64,000 nucleotides of DNA from Stemphylium vesicarium (lineage: Eukaryota > Ascomycota > Dothideomycetes > Pleosporales > Pleosporaceae). The notes beneath the pieces were generated by a model, which made no database searches, was not told where the DNA came from, and saw nothing but the letters and a program-made list of their open reading frames with translations. This document shows, in pieces, positions 46,107-57,588 of this stretch. A program made the translations under genes and the position numbers. The stretch spans positions 1 through 64,000 of the forward strand of contig QXCR01000112.1 in the NCBI GenBank assembly GCA_004380135.1, in the 5' to 3' direction. Position 1 is the stretch's first letter. The number at the start of each line of letters is the position of its first letter.

Positions 46107-47285
46107 TAACTGTATCCATCTTCAATCATCGGTGCGGATTCGAGGTAACTTCCTCTCCCGCCTTACTGCATTTACGTGCCTTTCGTCTGGAGTTATGGCG
46201 TTTTGCACTGGGCTCTCTCGAGGAAATTAGATCTATGGGCTGAGATAGGGTGGCGTGGGCTAGGGCAAGTCGTGGGAGAGGTGTAGCGGTATAGATCTTC
46301 CCTGCTTTGGAATGAGCAGGTTTGTATGATTTAGGTCAGATATTATCAAAGAAGAAATTCAAGGAAAAAAAGATCATTCTCAGTTCCCTCGTGTGCGACT
46401 CAGCATTGTGGGTGGGATTTTGGGGTTTGAGAACAACGAGGTGTGACTCCGTGTATACCTGTTGGCCAACCACTCTATGACCAATACATGCATCCTTATC
46501 AGCTCGGAAGCATTCACCGACATTTTTGCCAGAAAATTTCGAGCCTGTACGTGAAACATAAGTGATGATGGCCATACATTATAACAGCTCTACCTGGATT
46601 GGCTAACTGGATGCTGGCGTCGCGAGTATACAAGAACGCGCTTGTGGGTCGCACACTGAGTAAAAGATCTTCATTCGGGTTCCGAGTTTGTCAGACTGGG
46701 TTTTGGTTGGCGCGCTGTACCCTTGCGTCTGAACTATCCTGGTCACGAGGTGATAAGTAGCGTGGGCAGCTAGTACCATGGTATGTTTTTGGTATGACAT
46801 GTAGCGAGGGTCTTCTAGCTTGTATGAACATCACTCTGAAGACTATAGGCTGCGCGCTTTCAGGCCCTTGCAAGATTGTTTTTTTTTTTTGCAGTAGAGC
46901 GATTACTTTGGCTGCCCAAATCTACAGGCTGACACCGGAGCTGGCTGCCTAATTGCCTGAACGCGAAGCTGCAAGTGGAAGAATTTCACGGTTCGGCTTT
47001 GCAGCGAGAGTTTGAGTCACTTCGACTAGCGAGTCCAATGTCGTGTAATATCAAAAAAAAAGAATGAAAGTAGACCTGGTAGGAGTGAACCGTAGTCCGA
47101 TGTTGGAAAATCTATGTCCGCCGACCAATAGCAATCGTTACAGCCGCCCAAGGAAGCAGAATGGCTTGGCGACGCACGGTCCGTAAGCCTTTATATATGT
47201 GATTCCGTTTCCTTATTCTTGCTCAACAACTTCCACAACTCTCACACACTTACTGAAATTTCCAAAAAAAACTACTACAACCAAA
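46107..47285. other. Intergenic region of 1.2 kb
   Basis: No gene is supported. A 12-base T run lies at 46879-46890. A TATA-like TTTATATATG string at 47191-47200 sits about 90 bp upstream of the next ATG and is a plausible core promoter. Confidence 0.55.
47191..47200 (+). promoter_or_regulatory. TATA-like box of the Mex67-like gene
   Basis: The string TTTATATATG lies 86-95 bp upstream of the ATG at 47286, a usual distance for a fungal TATA box. This is a sequence-based guess. Confidence 0.45.
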
Positions 47286-48272
47286 ATGAGCGACCAACCC
47301 AGAGGACGAGGAGGTTTCCGTGGCCGCGGTCGTGGACGTGGCAACTGGAGCGTCTCTTTCACACCACAGAACAACGATGGCGATCAGATGATGGTAGATG
47401 GCGAGTCTTCTCGTGGACGAGGTAGAGGACGCGGACGCGGAAGGGGTCTCAGAGGCGGCCCAAATCACTTCCAGCATGACAACCGCTCAAGAGATCCGCC
47501 CGTCGACATCGAGAAACTCAAGTCAAATCCATCATACCCACTCATGGAAGGCTTCCTTGGACGCCGCTACGATGCCACCAACAAACTGCTAAACCTTTCC
47601 ACCATCGCCAGCGACCAAGAGATTCTCCAATCCGGCATGTTTGCCACAGAAGGCGCACAAAAGAAGTTTTTCCCAGCCCTCATGATTGTCTGCGACGCCA
47701 TTCTCGAAACGCAAGAAGCCAAAGAGCAAGCCATCCAGAGCGTTACGCTCTCAGCAAACAATCTCGAAAACACACATGCCGTCTACCAACTCTGCAACCA
47801 CTTCCGCCACATTCAAAATCTGGATCTGAGCAACAACGCCTTTGCCACGCTAGATGCCCTCAAGCCATGGAAAGGCCGCTTCAAAAACGTCGAACACCTC
47901 ATCATCGACCCATTCCCGTCCCCAAACTGGGAAGACGAAATCATCTCCTGGTTCCCAAAGCTCAAAATCTTGAATGGCAACCAAGTACGCCCCGACACAG
48001 CGGCAGCCCCCGGCGCAAATACCAACAGCCTCCAAGCAAACGCACAACAACAGCAAATACCTCAATCCACAACACTAACACCCGCCGCGCCTGCAATCAC
48101 AGATCCAGAGCAACAAAGAAAAGAAGAAATGATTCTCTACGTCCAAAGCGAAACAAATCTAAAGCGCGACTACGCGATCCAGTGTCTGGAGGCTGGACAG
48201 TGGAACATTGAGCAAGCGGGTGCGCTGTTCGCTCAAAGTCGCGATTCCCTCCCAGCCGAAGCCTACAACTAG
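47286..48272 (+). CDS. Short Mex67/NXF-like protein: RGG region, LRR and TAP-C domain without NTF2-like domain
   Basis: An intronless 328-aa frame. The ATG at 47286 is preceded by AAA; the frame is open further upstream only from a GTG. Residues 5-57 are RGG-rich (GGFRGRGRGRG, RGRGRGRGRGRG). Residues about 95-235 resemble the Mex67/TAP leucine-rich-repeat region: YDATNKLLNLSTIASD, KKFFPALM, VTLSANNL, HIQNLDLSNNAF and FPKLKILNGNQVRP. A Gln/Pro/Ala linker (235-277) leads directly to a TAP-C/UBA-like end (AIQCLEAGQWNIEQAGALF to LPAEAYN). Full-length NXF proteins carry RRM, LRR, NTF2-like and TAP-C domains and export mRNA by binding Mtr2/NXT1 and FG nucleoporins. This protein lacks both the RRM and the NTF2-like domain, so it should not bind Mtr2. 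It may still bind RNA and FG repeats, but that is inference. Confidence 0.85.
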   Translation: MSDQPRGRGGFRGRGRGRGNWSVSFTPQNNDGDQMMVDGESSRGRGRGRGRGRGLRGGPNHFQHDNRSRDPPVDIEKLKSNPSYPLMEGFLGRRYDATNKLLNLSTIASDQEILQSGMFATEGAQKKFFPALMIVCDAILETQEAKEQAIQSVTLSANNLENTHAVYQLCNHFRHIQNLDLSNNAFATLDALKPWKGRFKNVEHLIIDPFPSPNWEDEIISWFPKLKILNGNQVRPDTAAAPGANTNSLQANAQQQQIPQSTTLTPAAPAITDPEQQRKEEMILYVQSETNLKRDYAIQCLEAGQWNIEQAGALFAQSRDSLPAEAYN

Positions 48273-48859
48273 AAGTTGTCTGCTTGCGAGTCGAGGGAAG
48301 TGGATATGTGCATGGTTTGACATTTTGGGGGTCATTTGGGTGTCGCGAAGAGTGTAAGACGACGATATACCCTGTAGTTGCCTCGGTGGGGGATGGGGAG
48401 GAGGGAAGGAAGGATCCACAGTGTCATCGAACCACTATCAGTCCTGCACGCAGTGGAAGCGGGCTTCCGTTGTATGCGCCAGGTACGCAGAATGCTATTT
48501 GCAGGACAGGAAATGCAGTGTAGGCTTACACTAGCGCACGTGGGTAGACGGGGGACTACAAGTAGAATAGGAAATCCAAAAAAATGATCACTTTCAACAT
48601 CAAACATATATCCTCGTGCTCATCATGGTGATATCTTGTGATGCATGTGCATGTACTAATAATCAGCAGCAGCATACAAAGTGCACTTCCCTTCACCACC
48701 AAAACAGCGTCACAACAGCATCACGCATCTTCAAGAAACTAATTTGAACTTGGAACTTAAAACTTGGGCTCAAGGCACTCAAGCCGAGCATTCTTCTCTA
48801 CTCATATGTACATGTTTGGAAAGGAAATTCGTTTCGGATAAACAACAATGTAAAAGCGC
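48273..48859. other. Convergent 3' region, no gene seen
   Basis: About 590 bp between the Mex67-like stop and the sulfate permease stop. Likely both 3' UTRs. Confidence 0.5.
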
Positions 48860-51416
48860 TCAATGACTCTTCCTCTGCGCATTAGCCAACGCACTATTAA
48901 GCGCAGCCGTAACATCAACATGGAACAACGGCCTGTTCAGCCCTTGAACAACCGCTATCCGTCCCCTGTGCCTAGTCTCCGCGTCTCCTGTCGCGCCGTA
49001 TGCCTTGCTGTGCTCGAGCTGCTTATTGATACTACCAGTTTCTGAGCTGTCGCCAGAGTAGTCACCACCATGGGCGGCCAGAGCCTCGACATCGTGGCTG
49101 CGGACTTGCGATAATGTGCGTTGAGCGAGAAGGTTCTCGCGCGCTTCGGCTTCGGCGGCGGCAGAGTCGGAGCCGCCAATTTCGGCGACACTGAAGATGG
49201 GTTTCCAGCGATGTGTAATGCCGCTATCGGGCATCTCGGGGGTGTAGTATCCGAAGCCGGCGGCGGCAAGGGAGCGCTTGGTCCAGCGGTTGTTGATGTT
49301 GCAGAAGTGCCAGTCGACCGTGTCTGGGGCAGCGTACTTGTCAAGCTGGTTCCTGACGTCGATCAGGTTTTGTATCGAAGTAAGGTCGACGTTGTTAACC
49401 GATGAGAAGTCGAGGATGATGGCCTTGAGTGTGGGTCGCTCGTCTGTTGTGTCGACATCCTTACCGCGTCGTGGACCAGGGTCGTTCCACGGGCGGTCAC
49501 CCAGTCTGTTGTAAGTTGCCTGGTTGGTACGACGTGTCTTGGCGAAAATGGTGTCGGTGAGCTGGTCGAGGTAGTGGTTTGCGTTGGGGTAGTTGAAGCC
49601 TTCACTGAATCGGTAGATGAAGATACCTGGGTAAGGGTCCTCCAGCTGAATGGTAGGGTTGGATCCGTCCTTGTGGTCAATCGGCAAGAAGACTTCGCGA
49701 ACAGAGTGTTCTCCCTCAGAGGGCTTCTGCCTTGAAGAAGGAGACCTCTTGTCGTCATCCGTTGGGTCAAGGATGTGGTCGCCAACAACAGAGTGGATCT
49801 TGGCCCTTCCCATGAAGCGTCCCTTGGCCTTGAACAAACGGAAAGCAAACATGCCGGCGGACACAGAGACAGTGACGAAGATACCGTTCTCAATGCTGGA
49901 GAAAACAGTGACAATGACACCAATGAAGAAGATGAACACTTCAAGCGGCGAGATTCTCCAGAACTGGTAGACGGTGTTTGGTGGCGTGATCAAGTCGAGC
50001 ACCGCGTGAATGATGACTGCTGATAGTGCCGCATTCGGAATGTACCAGAACATGGCTGGAAGGGCGTAAATGGCGAGCAACACTACAGCGGCGGTAATGA
50101 CACCTGCGAAAGGCGTGCGGACTCCAGCCTTGGACTTGATGGCAGTACGCGAGAAGGAACCAGTCGCGGGATAAGCTCCAAGGAAGGGACCCAGGCAGTT
50201 TGATACACCGATAGCGACAAGCTCTTGGGAAGGGTTGATAACGTAGTTGTTCACCCTACCAAAAGATTTGGCGATAGAGATGTGCTCAATGAGAAGCACA
50301 ATGACGGTGGAAGGCAGCTCCGTCGCAAAGGACTTGATGATGGGAATCGTGATCTTTGGTACGCGAGCGTGCTGGAAACCTCGCGGAACAGTTCCGAGGG
50401 TCTTGACAACGGGTGGGGTTCCATTAGCTCTGTGCTCTCGGTTGGCCAGGTAGCTGAAGAGGATGTACAGAAGAATGACGAATACAGTGCGCAGGGTGTT
50501 GAGAAAGAAGAACAGCTTGGCCTTGGCTGGGAAGCGTTTCGCGAGGTGGCCACAGGCGGATCGGATGCCGTACAAGAGGAAGAGACAGGTGAGACCGAAG
50601 GATGCGTTGAGATCGGTCTTGCCGAGGTTCTTCAGGGAGTTGATGATGACCATGTATGTGGGATCTCTGGTAGAGAAACCTGTGATACCCATCATAGCCG
50701 GGAATTGTCCAGAAGCGATGCTGAGCGCAGAACCGGTCATGAAGGCTGAGATCGCAGGCAGAGAAATGAGGTCGACAATCCAACCCATCCTGACGAGGCC
50801 CAGGAAAAGGACGATGGAACCAGCGATGATGGCCAATGCAGATGCGATCATGTCTCTTGAGATGTCTTGGCCGGCCAGTTTCTCTTCCGCAGATATCACA
50901 ACACCACCCGTGACCGTGGAAAGGACAGCGACTGGACCGATAGTAATGTCCTTGGAGGTAGCGAAAAACCAGTAGATGAGCACACCCATAAACGAGGAGT
51001 AGAGTCCGAATTCGACAGGAAGTTCCGCGAGCTTTGCGTACGCCATACCCTGAGGAACGACAACGGCGCCAACCGTAATACCTAGAAGCGATTAGTATCT
51101 GGATGAAGAGAGCCTAGCATGTTGACATACCGGCAATGAGATCTCCGAGTAACCACTGGACATTGTAGCGCGATATCCAGGAAAGGAACGGGAACAAGCT
51201 GTAGAGATATTCACCGCACTCTCGACCGCTGGGGACAACGTCCTGTAGCCACTCTCGCGCAGTAGGCTCGCCTTCAACGTAGGTGTCCGCTGAGTCGATG
51301 GTAAAAACACTCTCGCCCCGCGTTACGCGTTCCGAGCCGGTCTCGTTACGGTAATGGAGATCGATGCCCAAGACCTTTGCCAGGCCTTGGCCGACCTTGT
51401 TGGCTGTGGAAGCCAT
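48860..51416 (-). CDS. SulP-family sulfate permease with STAS domain
   Basis: Two exons, 51416-51131 and 51081-48860, give 835 aa. The 49-nt intron splits the first membrane segment. After an about 75-residue cytosolic start, the SulP core follows with about 10-12 hydrophobic segments, including GAVVVPQGMAYAKLAELPVEFGL (split here as VVVPQGMAYAKL and PVEFGLYSS), IGPVAVLSTVTGGVV, NCLGPFLGAYPATGSFSRTA and IPNAALSAVIIHAV. The C-terminal STAS domain starts near YPGIFIYRFSEGF and includes KAIILDFSSVNNVDLTSIQNL. Fungal homologues are the proton-coupled plasma-membrane sulfate transporters Sul1/Sul2 and CYS-14. Close relatives can also carry other anions, so sulfate is the likely but not proven substrate. 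Confidence 0.95.
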
Positions 51417-53918
51417 GTTTGATTGGATGTTACTCCAATTCGAACACGGGATGGATGTACTGGGTCAGCACTGGAATACCAGGTGCCTAAGATCCAGTAC
51501 GGGAATATTTGACAAGACGGGAAAAAGCTTCAAACAGCTGGGACAAGAGTTTGCCAGGAGTTTGGGAAGCTTGTCTATGTAGGCGACCGGCGGGTTGGGT
51601 ATGCAGAAGCACCGAGCTGAAAGTCGATGGCTTTGTGCCAATAAAGGTGCTGGCGTAGGAGCGAATGGCAGCGCTGCCTTGAGATGTCGACAGATCTGGG
51701 CGTGCGAGGGTGATGGGTGTAAGTGGTAGGTCCGAAGCACAGGGAACGCCTCAAGATTACTTCAACTGGCCTGCAGATTGCGTGATCGCTATCACCAAAC
51801 AGGGTATCCGTAATGGAATTGGTGGTGGTCGAGCGGGTCGAATTACTGGGCTGACAGGTGCACAGTGAGACTTGAAGGCAATAAGGCGACTATAATGATG
51901 TCGGGATCAAGTAGGGTAGGAAGAGCATTTCCAAGCAAGAGCCCAAGTGAAAGGTTATGACAAGTGACATAATGGCTTGATTGCCGATCAGATCTTACTG
52001 AGGTCTTTAGCGATGGTGACGCTTTTCGCCGCAGTTCCGGCTTCAGTATGGGTCTAGGTTGCAAGGGTGTGCGGATGAGGCGACAGGGATGGTGCGTGAA
52101 GGATGTGATAGTCGGTGCTGGTTCGCACTAGTGCCCAATAAAAGTAGGCAAGACCCCAATTGCGTGCTCGGGAGCAGAGATGTCGACTTCGGCGTGTGTG
52201 GAAAGCCAAGGGAGCTTGGTCGCCTGGTTGAGCTGCGACATATTTGGCACTGTGGGCCCTCTGTAGCATTCGCGACCGTGTCCTCAACGGTCTGTTCGGT
52301 CGGTGTGCAGTTGCAGTGGGAGCTTCGCTACACGGCTTCGCTGAGCAGCGCTGCTGGACGAAGTCGTGCGGACCAAATCCGACCACAGCCCGAAAGGAGT
52401 GTGGAGTGCCGAGGACGGCGCTTTCAGTGTCCGACTTGCTCTGTTCGGGGCGGCAGTCGTCATATCGCGAGATACCAACTGACGTCATAACGCGAGCGAA
52501 GCCGGCGTTGCGGCATTGTTGAGGCGGCACTTGAAGCCTCAACGGGAACTTGCACCCCCGTCTATTGCAAGGCTGGAACGAGCGAGCGCCATGATACCAG
52601 GCCGGCACGCCGTCTGTCGAAAGGTGAGAAGTTTGTGGGTTCAATTAAGGTTTTTTGCAGGATGGCGGCCGCACGTGGGGAACTTTGCTTCTTACCTAAG
52701 CGCACAGGTACAATCGGATGTGGGGGGTTGCCTTTCCTTCAGGGCAGAGCGATACACGGGGTGCATATTGCTAGCGGCTACAAATCTACACGCCAGAACA
52801 AGATGAAGTTTTGATAACTTTTCATGGCCGTTCACAATGCACATGTTGTCGGCTTAAGCGCTTTTCGGCCTTCGGCTCACTAGGAGCACGTGCGCCCCGG
52901 CTTCCTCTCGTGTGCAACCTCCTCTTTTTTCCCCAAAACGCTGCATCCAATGCACAACAACAGAACATGGTTAGGCTCGCGTAGTCGGTGCTGTTCCAAT
53001 GCCGACACTTCCTCCTTGGCAAAGACCCTCAGGCCTTACGTGTTCTCACTCCACCTGAATCTCGACTCATGGTTCCTCCATCCACAGGGTCCACGATAGC
53101 TGCTTCTTGGTGGGCATTCCTGGCCGAGTAGGCGCCAGCGGTGAGACGGATACGCGAGATCTGCAAACGGCAATTTAACACCGGGTCTCCCCCCCCCCGT
53201 TGTTGCCTATGATGTTAGACCGCAGATTTCCTCCGCGCTCTCTCCACAAAACTCGGCGGGAGTCGCCATAACGTTGATTCCTTCCAAAAGACTGCAGAAA
53301 GGAAATATAATAAGTGGGTTGTGGAAAGTTGGAAGTTGCGAATATTCTCTTTTTTTCAATATCCTTGCCAGAGCAACAACCTCGCTACTCCTTCAGGCTT
53401 GCTTCACATGGGAAATCCAAGTTGACAGGTCATCCTTGGTACCAGTTTCGATTATCTAGGATTGGTACGATGTAACACTGTCTACACACTAGATGCAGTG
53501 GGTTTACTATTCTAGCCACTGAACAACCCACGGGGCTTTGCACGTGCGCTGTACGAGACTTGGTGACAACGATATCCATGTTAGACTCCAGAGACAACCG
53601 CTTTACTTTGGTTTAGTTGCGGGGTAACATTACACGGAGAGAAGTAACCGGGCGGCAAGAGCGCTGTTAATGTATTACTTACTCGAGTGATGAGCAGGAG
53701 ATGATCATGTAATCAGACATCAATCGCGTGATCATTCGAGTTCCCAGATATCTGAAGGGCAAAAGATGGCATAAACACCTTAGTCATGAGCAACAGAAAG
53801 ATCAGAAAAGCCGGCCAAACAGTGGCAGAATATACACCTTCACATTTACTACTTGCCCAAAAACCGCTCAAACAAACTTTGTAGCTCGACGGCCTGACAC
53901 TAATCTCAAGCTTTAATT
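51417..53918. other. 2.5-kb gene-poor interval between the permease and Nop14 genes
   Basis: The left part must contain the permease promoter. Open frames up to 196 codons (for example 52644-52054 leftward) overlap frames on the other strand and have no domain, start context or splice signals, so I do not call them. A run of ten C lies at 53189-53198. No repeat family or RNA gene is visible. Confidence 0.45.
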
Positions 53919-56432
53919 CTACGCCCTCTTCCTCGCCTTCTTCTCCCTCTCGTAAACATTCTTCTCATGCCCCTCCTCACCCTGGATCTCCGCCACAAGC
54001 CTCTTGTACTTGGTCTCATACGCACGATCCTTCTCCTTCTTCTCCTTGAGGCTCTCCCTCGCAATGAAATTAGCATCTTTGCGTAGCTCACGCAGCGCAC
54101 CTTTACGCTCGCGCTTGTACTCCTTCTGCAGCTTCTTGGCCTCTGAGCGCTCCTTGTCGGGGTCGTAGTGGCGGTTGGGATCGAAGGATTCTTCGAATTT
54201 GGGAATGTTGGACTTGATGGGAAGGGGGCGGTGGTGGTGCAGGAGGAGGGGACGCCGTTTGGAGCGCGCGAGGGAAAGACGGGCGCGCAGGTTTTGTAGC
54301 GTCGGGGTTTGGGAGGCGGCCTTTAGGGGCGCGAGGAGAGGGGTGAAGATCTCGATGAAGGCGGTTGAGGTGCTCCAGAGCTCGGCGGCTGTGATGATGT
54401 TCTTGCTGTGAGCGGATAGGAGTGCAGGTGTGGCGTGTTCTGAAGCAAGGCAGAGCCCAGTGTAGCGGACAAATTCGGGAACGTATCGCTTTGACAGCCT
54501 CTGGTACTGCAGACATTGTGCACCAACGAATGCGCCAGTAGCCACATCCTTGGTGGAAGCTGGCGAAGTGAGGCCCATCCAGCGAGCCATCAAAGTAATA
54601 GCTGGAGTGACCACTTGATGGAAGTGATCAGAAGTAGGAAAGATGGATCCGATGGCTGACAGAAGTGCAAGATCGCCTGGAGTAGGGTCATTTGAAACCT
54701 GCAATTGCTTCAGATGTTGCCGGAACTTGGTCGCAATCTGGACGGGGTATGATCGTGACATGGAATGGACATGACGAATAATGGCCTCGATGACCACCAA
54801 GGAGGCAGCGGGCGTCTGATTCGCAAGGTATGAGATGTGGTCGATCAAGGCGCATGCGAAGTCAGCAAGTTTGTTCTTGTTGTCTGCACGAAGACCGGCG
54901 TGATAGAGTGCTCGTATCCTCTGGATAACGGTCGAAGTATCGTTGGCGGAGACATGCTTGAAGACCATCAACAGCTCTTCGTGTGACCGAGGGCATGCAT
55001 ATGTGAAGGCCAGCTTCGATGAAGATTCAGCGCTCAGGGTAAGCACACCGTTGACGGCCGTTGGCTGCTCTTTGCGCTCGGGCATGACATGCTTGAGAAA
55101 GTCTGCATCTTCGTCATCCATAGCCATGGTGTCGTCAATGGCAGATCCAGCGTCAGACTCATCGTCGGACATCTCAGCCTCGGAGTCGGTAGCAACGAGG
55201 TCGTCGTCCATGATGAAGTCATCTTCGTCGTCGACGCCTTCTGGTCGGAGCTGACCTGGAGCCTTCAATCCAAACTCGGCAGCATCGTCCGGCATGCTCT
55301 CATCGTCTTCGTCTTCCTCAGGTTCATCAGCACCGTTCTTGCGTGGCTCATCCTCGTCATCGCTGATGGGCTCTCCACGCATCCTCTTCATGCGCTTCTG
55401 TTCGAGCTCCTTCAGGCGATCAGCCTCCTCCTTGGCCTTCTCCTCTTCCGTCTTGGTGCGTTCTGTCGGCTTCGCACGCTGGTCTTGCAGCAGTTGGCGC
55501 ACCCTGGTATCATACTCTCTGTCCTTGTCCTGTTGTGTAGTTCCAGCAAGAAGCGCGGCACGGTCGGCGTTCATTCCAAAGTCGTTGAGCTGGGGGTCTT
55601 TGGGTTTCTCGGGCTCGGGCTTCTTGTTGATGTGTCCGCGCAGAGCAGCCAAAACATCACCAAGGTCCTTGTCGAGCTCGTCTCTCAGCTCATCGTCGTC
55701 CTCCTTTTGTGCCTGGCGCTCGTACTTGTGTTGCTTTGACTTGGCCACGACTTCCTTCATGACCTCCTGCTTGCTCTTCTTCCTCTCGGGCTGCTCCTCT
55801 GCAGGCGCATCGCCATCAGCCTCGCCATCTGCATCGTCTCTCCGCCTCTTCTTCTTGAGGAATCCATCCTCGTCGTCGCTCGACCCAGCAATACTCGCCG
55901 CATCGTAGTCTTCCTCGCCAATCTCATCATCAAAGCGCAGAGACTGCCCGCCGTGGGTAAGTTCGACCTCGTCAGCGTCATCCTCAAGATCGAAGACATT
56001 GCCGCCTCTCTTGCGCTGCTGTTCCCTCTCGAATCGCGCCATCATCTTGTCGTCGAGACTCATGGTCGGATCATCCTCTCCGATTCGCCTGTCCAAAATG
56101 CCTCCAACCTTGTTCTTGCGATGCATCTCCGGCAACAGCGACTTCCTGCGTGCCTCTTCGCCCATGCTCTTGGTGACACCAGGCCGCCCAAGGATCTTCT
56201 TTGGCGCATTCTCAGCCTGCGCAGAGACATACTCGTGCTTGTGGGGGCGCGCCAGATGCTTGAACTCGAAAGGATTGAAGGATTCGCGAATCGATGCGAG
56301 CGCAGAGGCTTTCCGTTCATGGTGGTCGGCGTTTTTCGATTGCGCTTTCTTCTGCTTCTTGGACTTTTGCGGGCCGGTGATGCCTTGCTCGCGGAGGGAG
56401 CTTTTCAGCCGCTTCAACTGAGAGGGCGGCAT
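53919..56432 (-). CDS. NOP14: Nucleolar small-subunit processome protein Nop14
   Basis: One exon of 837 aa, the usual family length. The N-terminus is basic (MPPSQLKRLKSSLREQG, KSKKQKKAQSK) and is followed by Nop14 landmarks: FNPFEFKH, KILGRPGVTKS, DRRIGEDDPTMSLDDKMMARFEREQQ and VFDLEDD. The middle contains long acidic stretches. The second half is helical (YACPRSHEELLMVF, AGLRADNKNKLADFA). The C-terminus is a basic coiled coil (FDPNRHYDPDKERSEAKKLQ to the final RARKR-type end). Nop14 is needed for 18S rRNA maturation and 40S subunit assembly in the nucleolus, together with Noc4 and Emg1. Its start is 283 bp from the divergent gene at 56716. Confidence 0.96.
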   Translation of the reverse strand: MPPSQLKRLKSSLREQGITGPQKSKKQKKAQSKNADHHERKASALASIRESFNPFEFKHLARPHKHEYVSAQAENAPKKILGRPGVTKSMGEEARRKSLLPEMHRKNKVGGILDRRIGEDDPTMSLDDKMMARFEREQQRKRGGNVFDLEDDADEVELTHGGQSLRFDDEIGEEDYDAASIAGSSDDEDGFLKKKRRRDDADGEADGDAPAEEQPERKKSKQEVMKEVVAKSKQHKYERQAQKEDDDELRDELDKDLGDVLAALRGHINKKPEPEKPKDPQLNDFGMNADRAALLAGTTQQDKDREYDTRVRQLLQDQRAKPTERTKTEEEKAKEEADRLKELEQKRMKRMRGEPISDDEDEPRKNGADEPEEDEDDESMPDDAAEFGLKAPGQLRPEGVDDEDDFIMDDDLVATDSEAEMSDDESDAGSAIDDTMAMDDEDADFLKHVMPERKEQPTAVNGVLTLSAESSSKLAFTYACPRSHEELLMVFKHVSANDTSTVIQRIRALYHAGLRADNKNKLADFACALIDHISYLANQTPAASLVVIEAIIRHVHSMSRSYPVQIATKFRQHLKQLQVSNDPTPGDLALLSAIGSIFPTSDHFHQVVTPAITLMARWMGLTSPASTKDVATGAFVGAQCLQYQRLSKRYVPEFVRYTGLCLASEHATPALLSAHSKNIITAAELWSTSTAFIEIFTPLLAPLKAASQTPTLQNLRARLSLARSKRRPLLLHHHRPLPIKSNIPKFEESFDPNRHYDPDKERSEAKKLQKEYKRERKGALRELRKDANFIARESLKEKKEKDRAYETKYKRLVAEIQGEEGHEKNVYEREKKARKRA

Positions 56433-56715
56433 CCTCGATGTGATATCTAGACTGTAGGCAGACTAGATTTAAAAATAACAGTGAGTGCGCTGTGAGAAGG
56501 GGCTCATGGGCGACACGAGATGGCCGTTCGTTCACTGGGATGAAATTATTTCAGCGAACCAAAAGTTCGACATGGGTCGTTCTAGCGCGACCGCCCTGCA
56601 GCTCCCCACACCGCACGCGACTGCCCGACACGACATCATCGCCCGCCCGCACCATTGCGAAACAAGCACTGTGCTATGTCTATACGCTGCAGACCATGAC
56701 CAACCTTCTGCGGCC
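56433..56715. promoter_or_regulatory. Short divergent promoter, Nop14 / small conserved gene
   Basis: Only 283 bp separate the two start codons, so both genes probably share promoter elements. No specific site is identified. Confidence 0.5.
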
Positions 56716-57413
56716 ATGGCACCCAACATCCCCGACCACTGGCTCTGGCTCGGCCTAGGTATGCGCCTCTTGCCCGCAATATGCCACTCAACACCCCAGT
56801 CTAACCAAGCCACCCACTAGGCGTCTTCACCTTCATAGCCATAAAACACGTCTCCCACGGCCTCGAGCACATGCGCACCCTGACCGCGATCCGCAATCCC
56901 CAAAATATCCCTTCGTCACGGCGCGACATACATTCCGGCCCGCCCACCCACCAAGAAGACGCAATCAAAACCTCGTCCTTGCTGACCCTCGCAACGAGCC
57001 ATAACAACGACATCCGCGCCTCGGCCATCAGGATCCTCTGCACCCGCTTCTACGCCTCCAAAACGGCAAAGAACTTGCTTATCCGGGACCTGTATAGCAA
57101 GGATGAAGAGGTAGTGCACCGTGCGCATTTGGCTTTCAATCTGCTGTGCGATATGGGCGTGTGGAGGGAGGCTTCGCTTGCGCCGCGCACGCCGAGGGGT
57201 GGCTGGCGCTTGATGGAGAGTCGGACACAGGTTGGCATAGGAGGGGGTTCCGAGAGGGAGGTGAGACGGCGCAGGAGAGAAGCTATGGTCATAAGTGACG
57301 GCGAAGGCGCGATAGGAAGTGAGGACGTCTTTATGAGAGATCAAGACGGCGGGGGACGCGAGGACGGCGAAGAATTGCAGGATTTGGATATGGAGCTGGT
57401 CATCTCCATGTGA
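56716..57413 (+). CDS. Conserved fungal protein of unknown function with N-terminal hydrophobic segment and helical repeat-like core
   Basis: Two exons, 56716-56758 and 56821-57413, give 211 aa. The 62-nt intron has a GTATGC donor and a TAG acceptor. The start MAPNIPDHWLWLGLGVFTFI forms a hydrophobic segment that could be a signal anchor. The core is helical: AIRNPQNIPSSRRDIHSGP, DAIKTSSLLTLATSHNNDIR, ASAIRILCTRFYAS and DEEVVHRAHLAFNLL. Its spacing looks armadillo-like. The last 50 residues are acidic and Gly-rich. I recall this layout from other Pezizomycotina genomes, but no function is known to me. Confidence 0.75.
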
Positions 57414-57588
57414 GACGGCGAGACTGGCTCATGGTGGTCTTGCTGAGAGGAAAACGAGCGACGGATTATGATACCCCCGATTGTGAAATGAGACACGAAT
57501 TCAACCATGATCACATTTCTATGCTACCACTTTGACAATATGCTTCAACGCCAAGGTACTACCTCAGTACTCTCTAACATCGTCTCCC

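Noticed and set aside
52054..52644. A 196-codon leftward open frame in the permease-Nop14 gap
   Set aside because: It overlaps other long frames on the opposite strand, shows no domain or hydrophobic pattern, and lacks a good start context.
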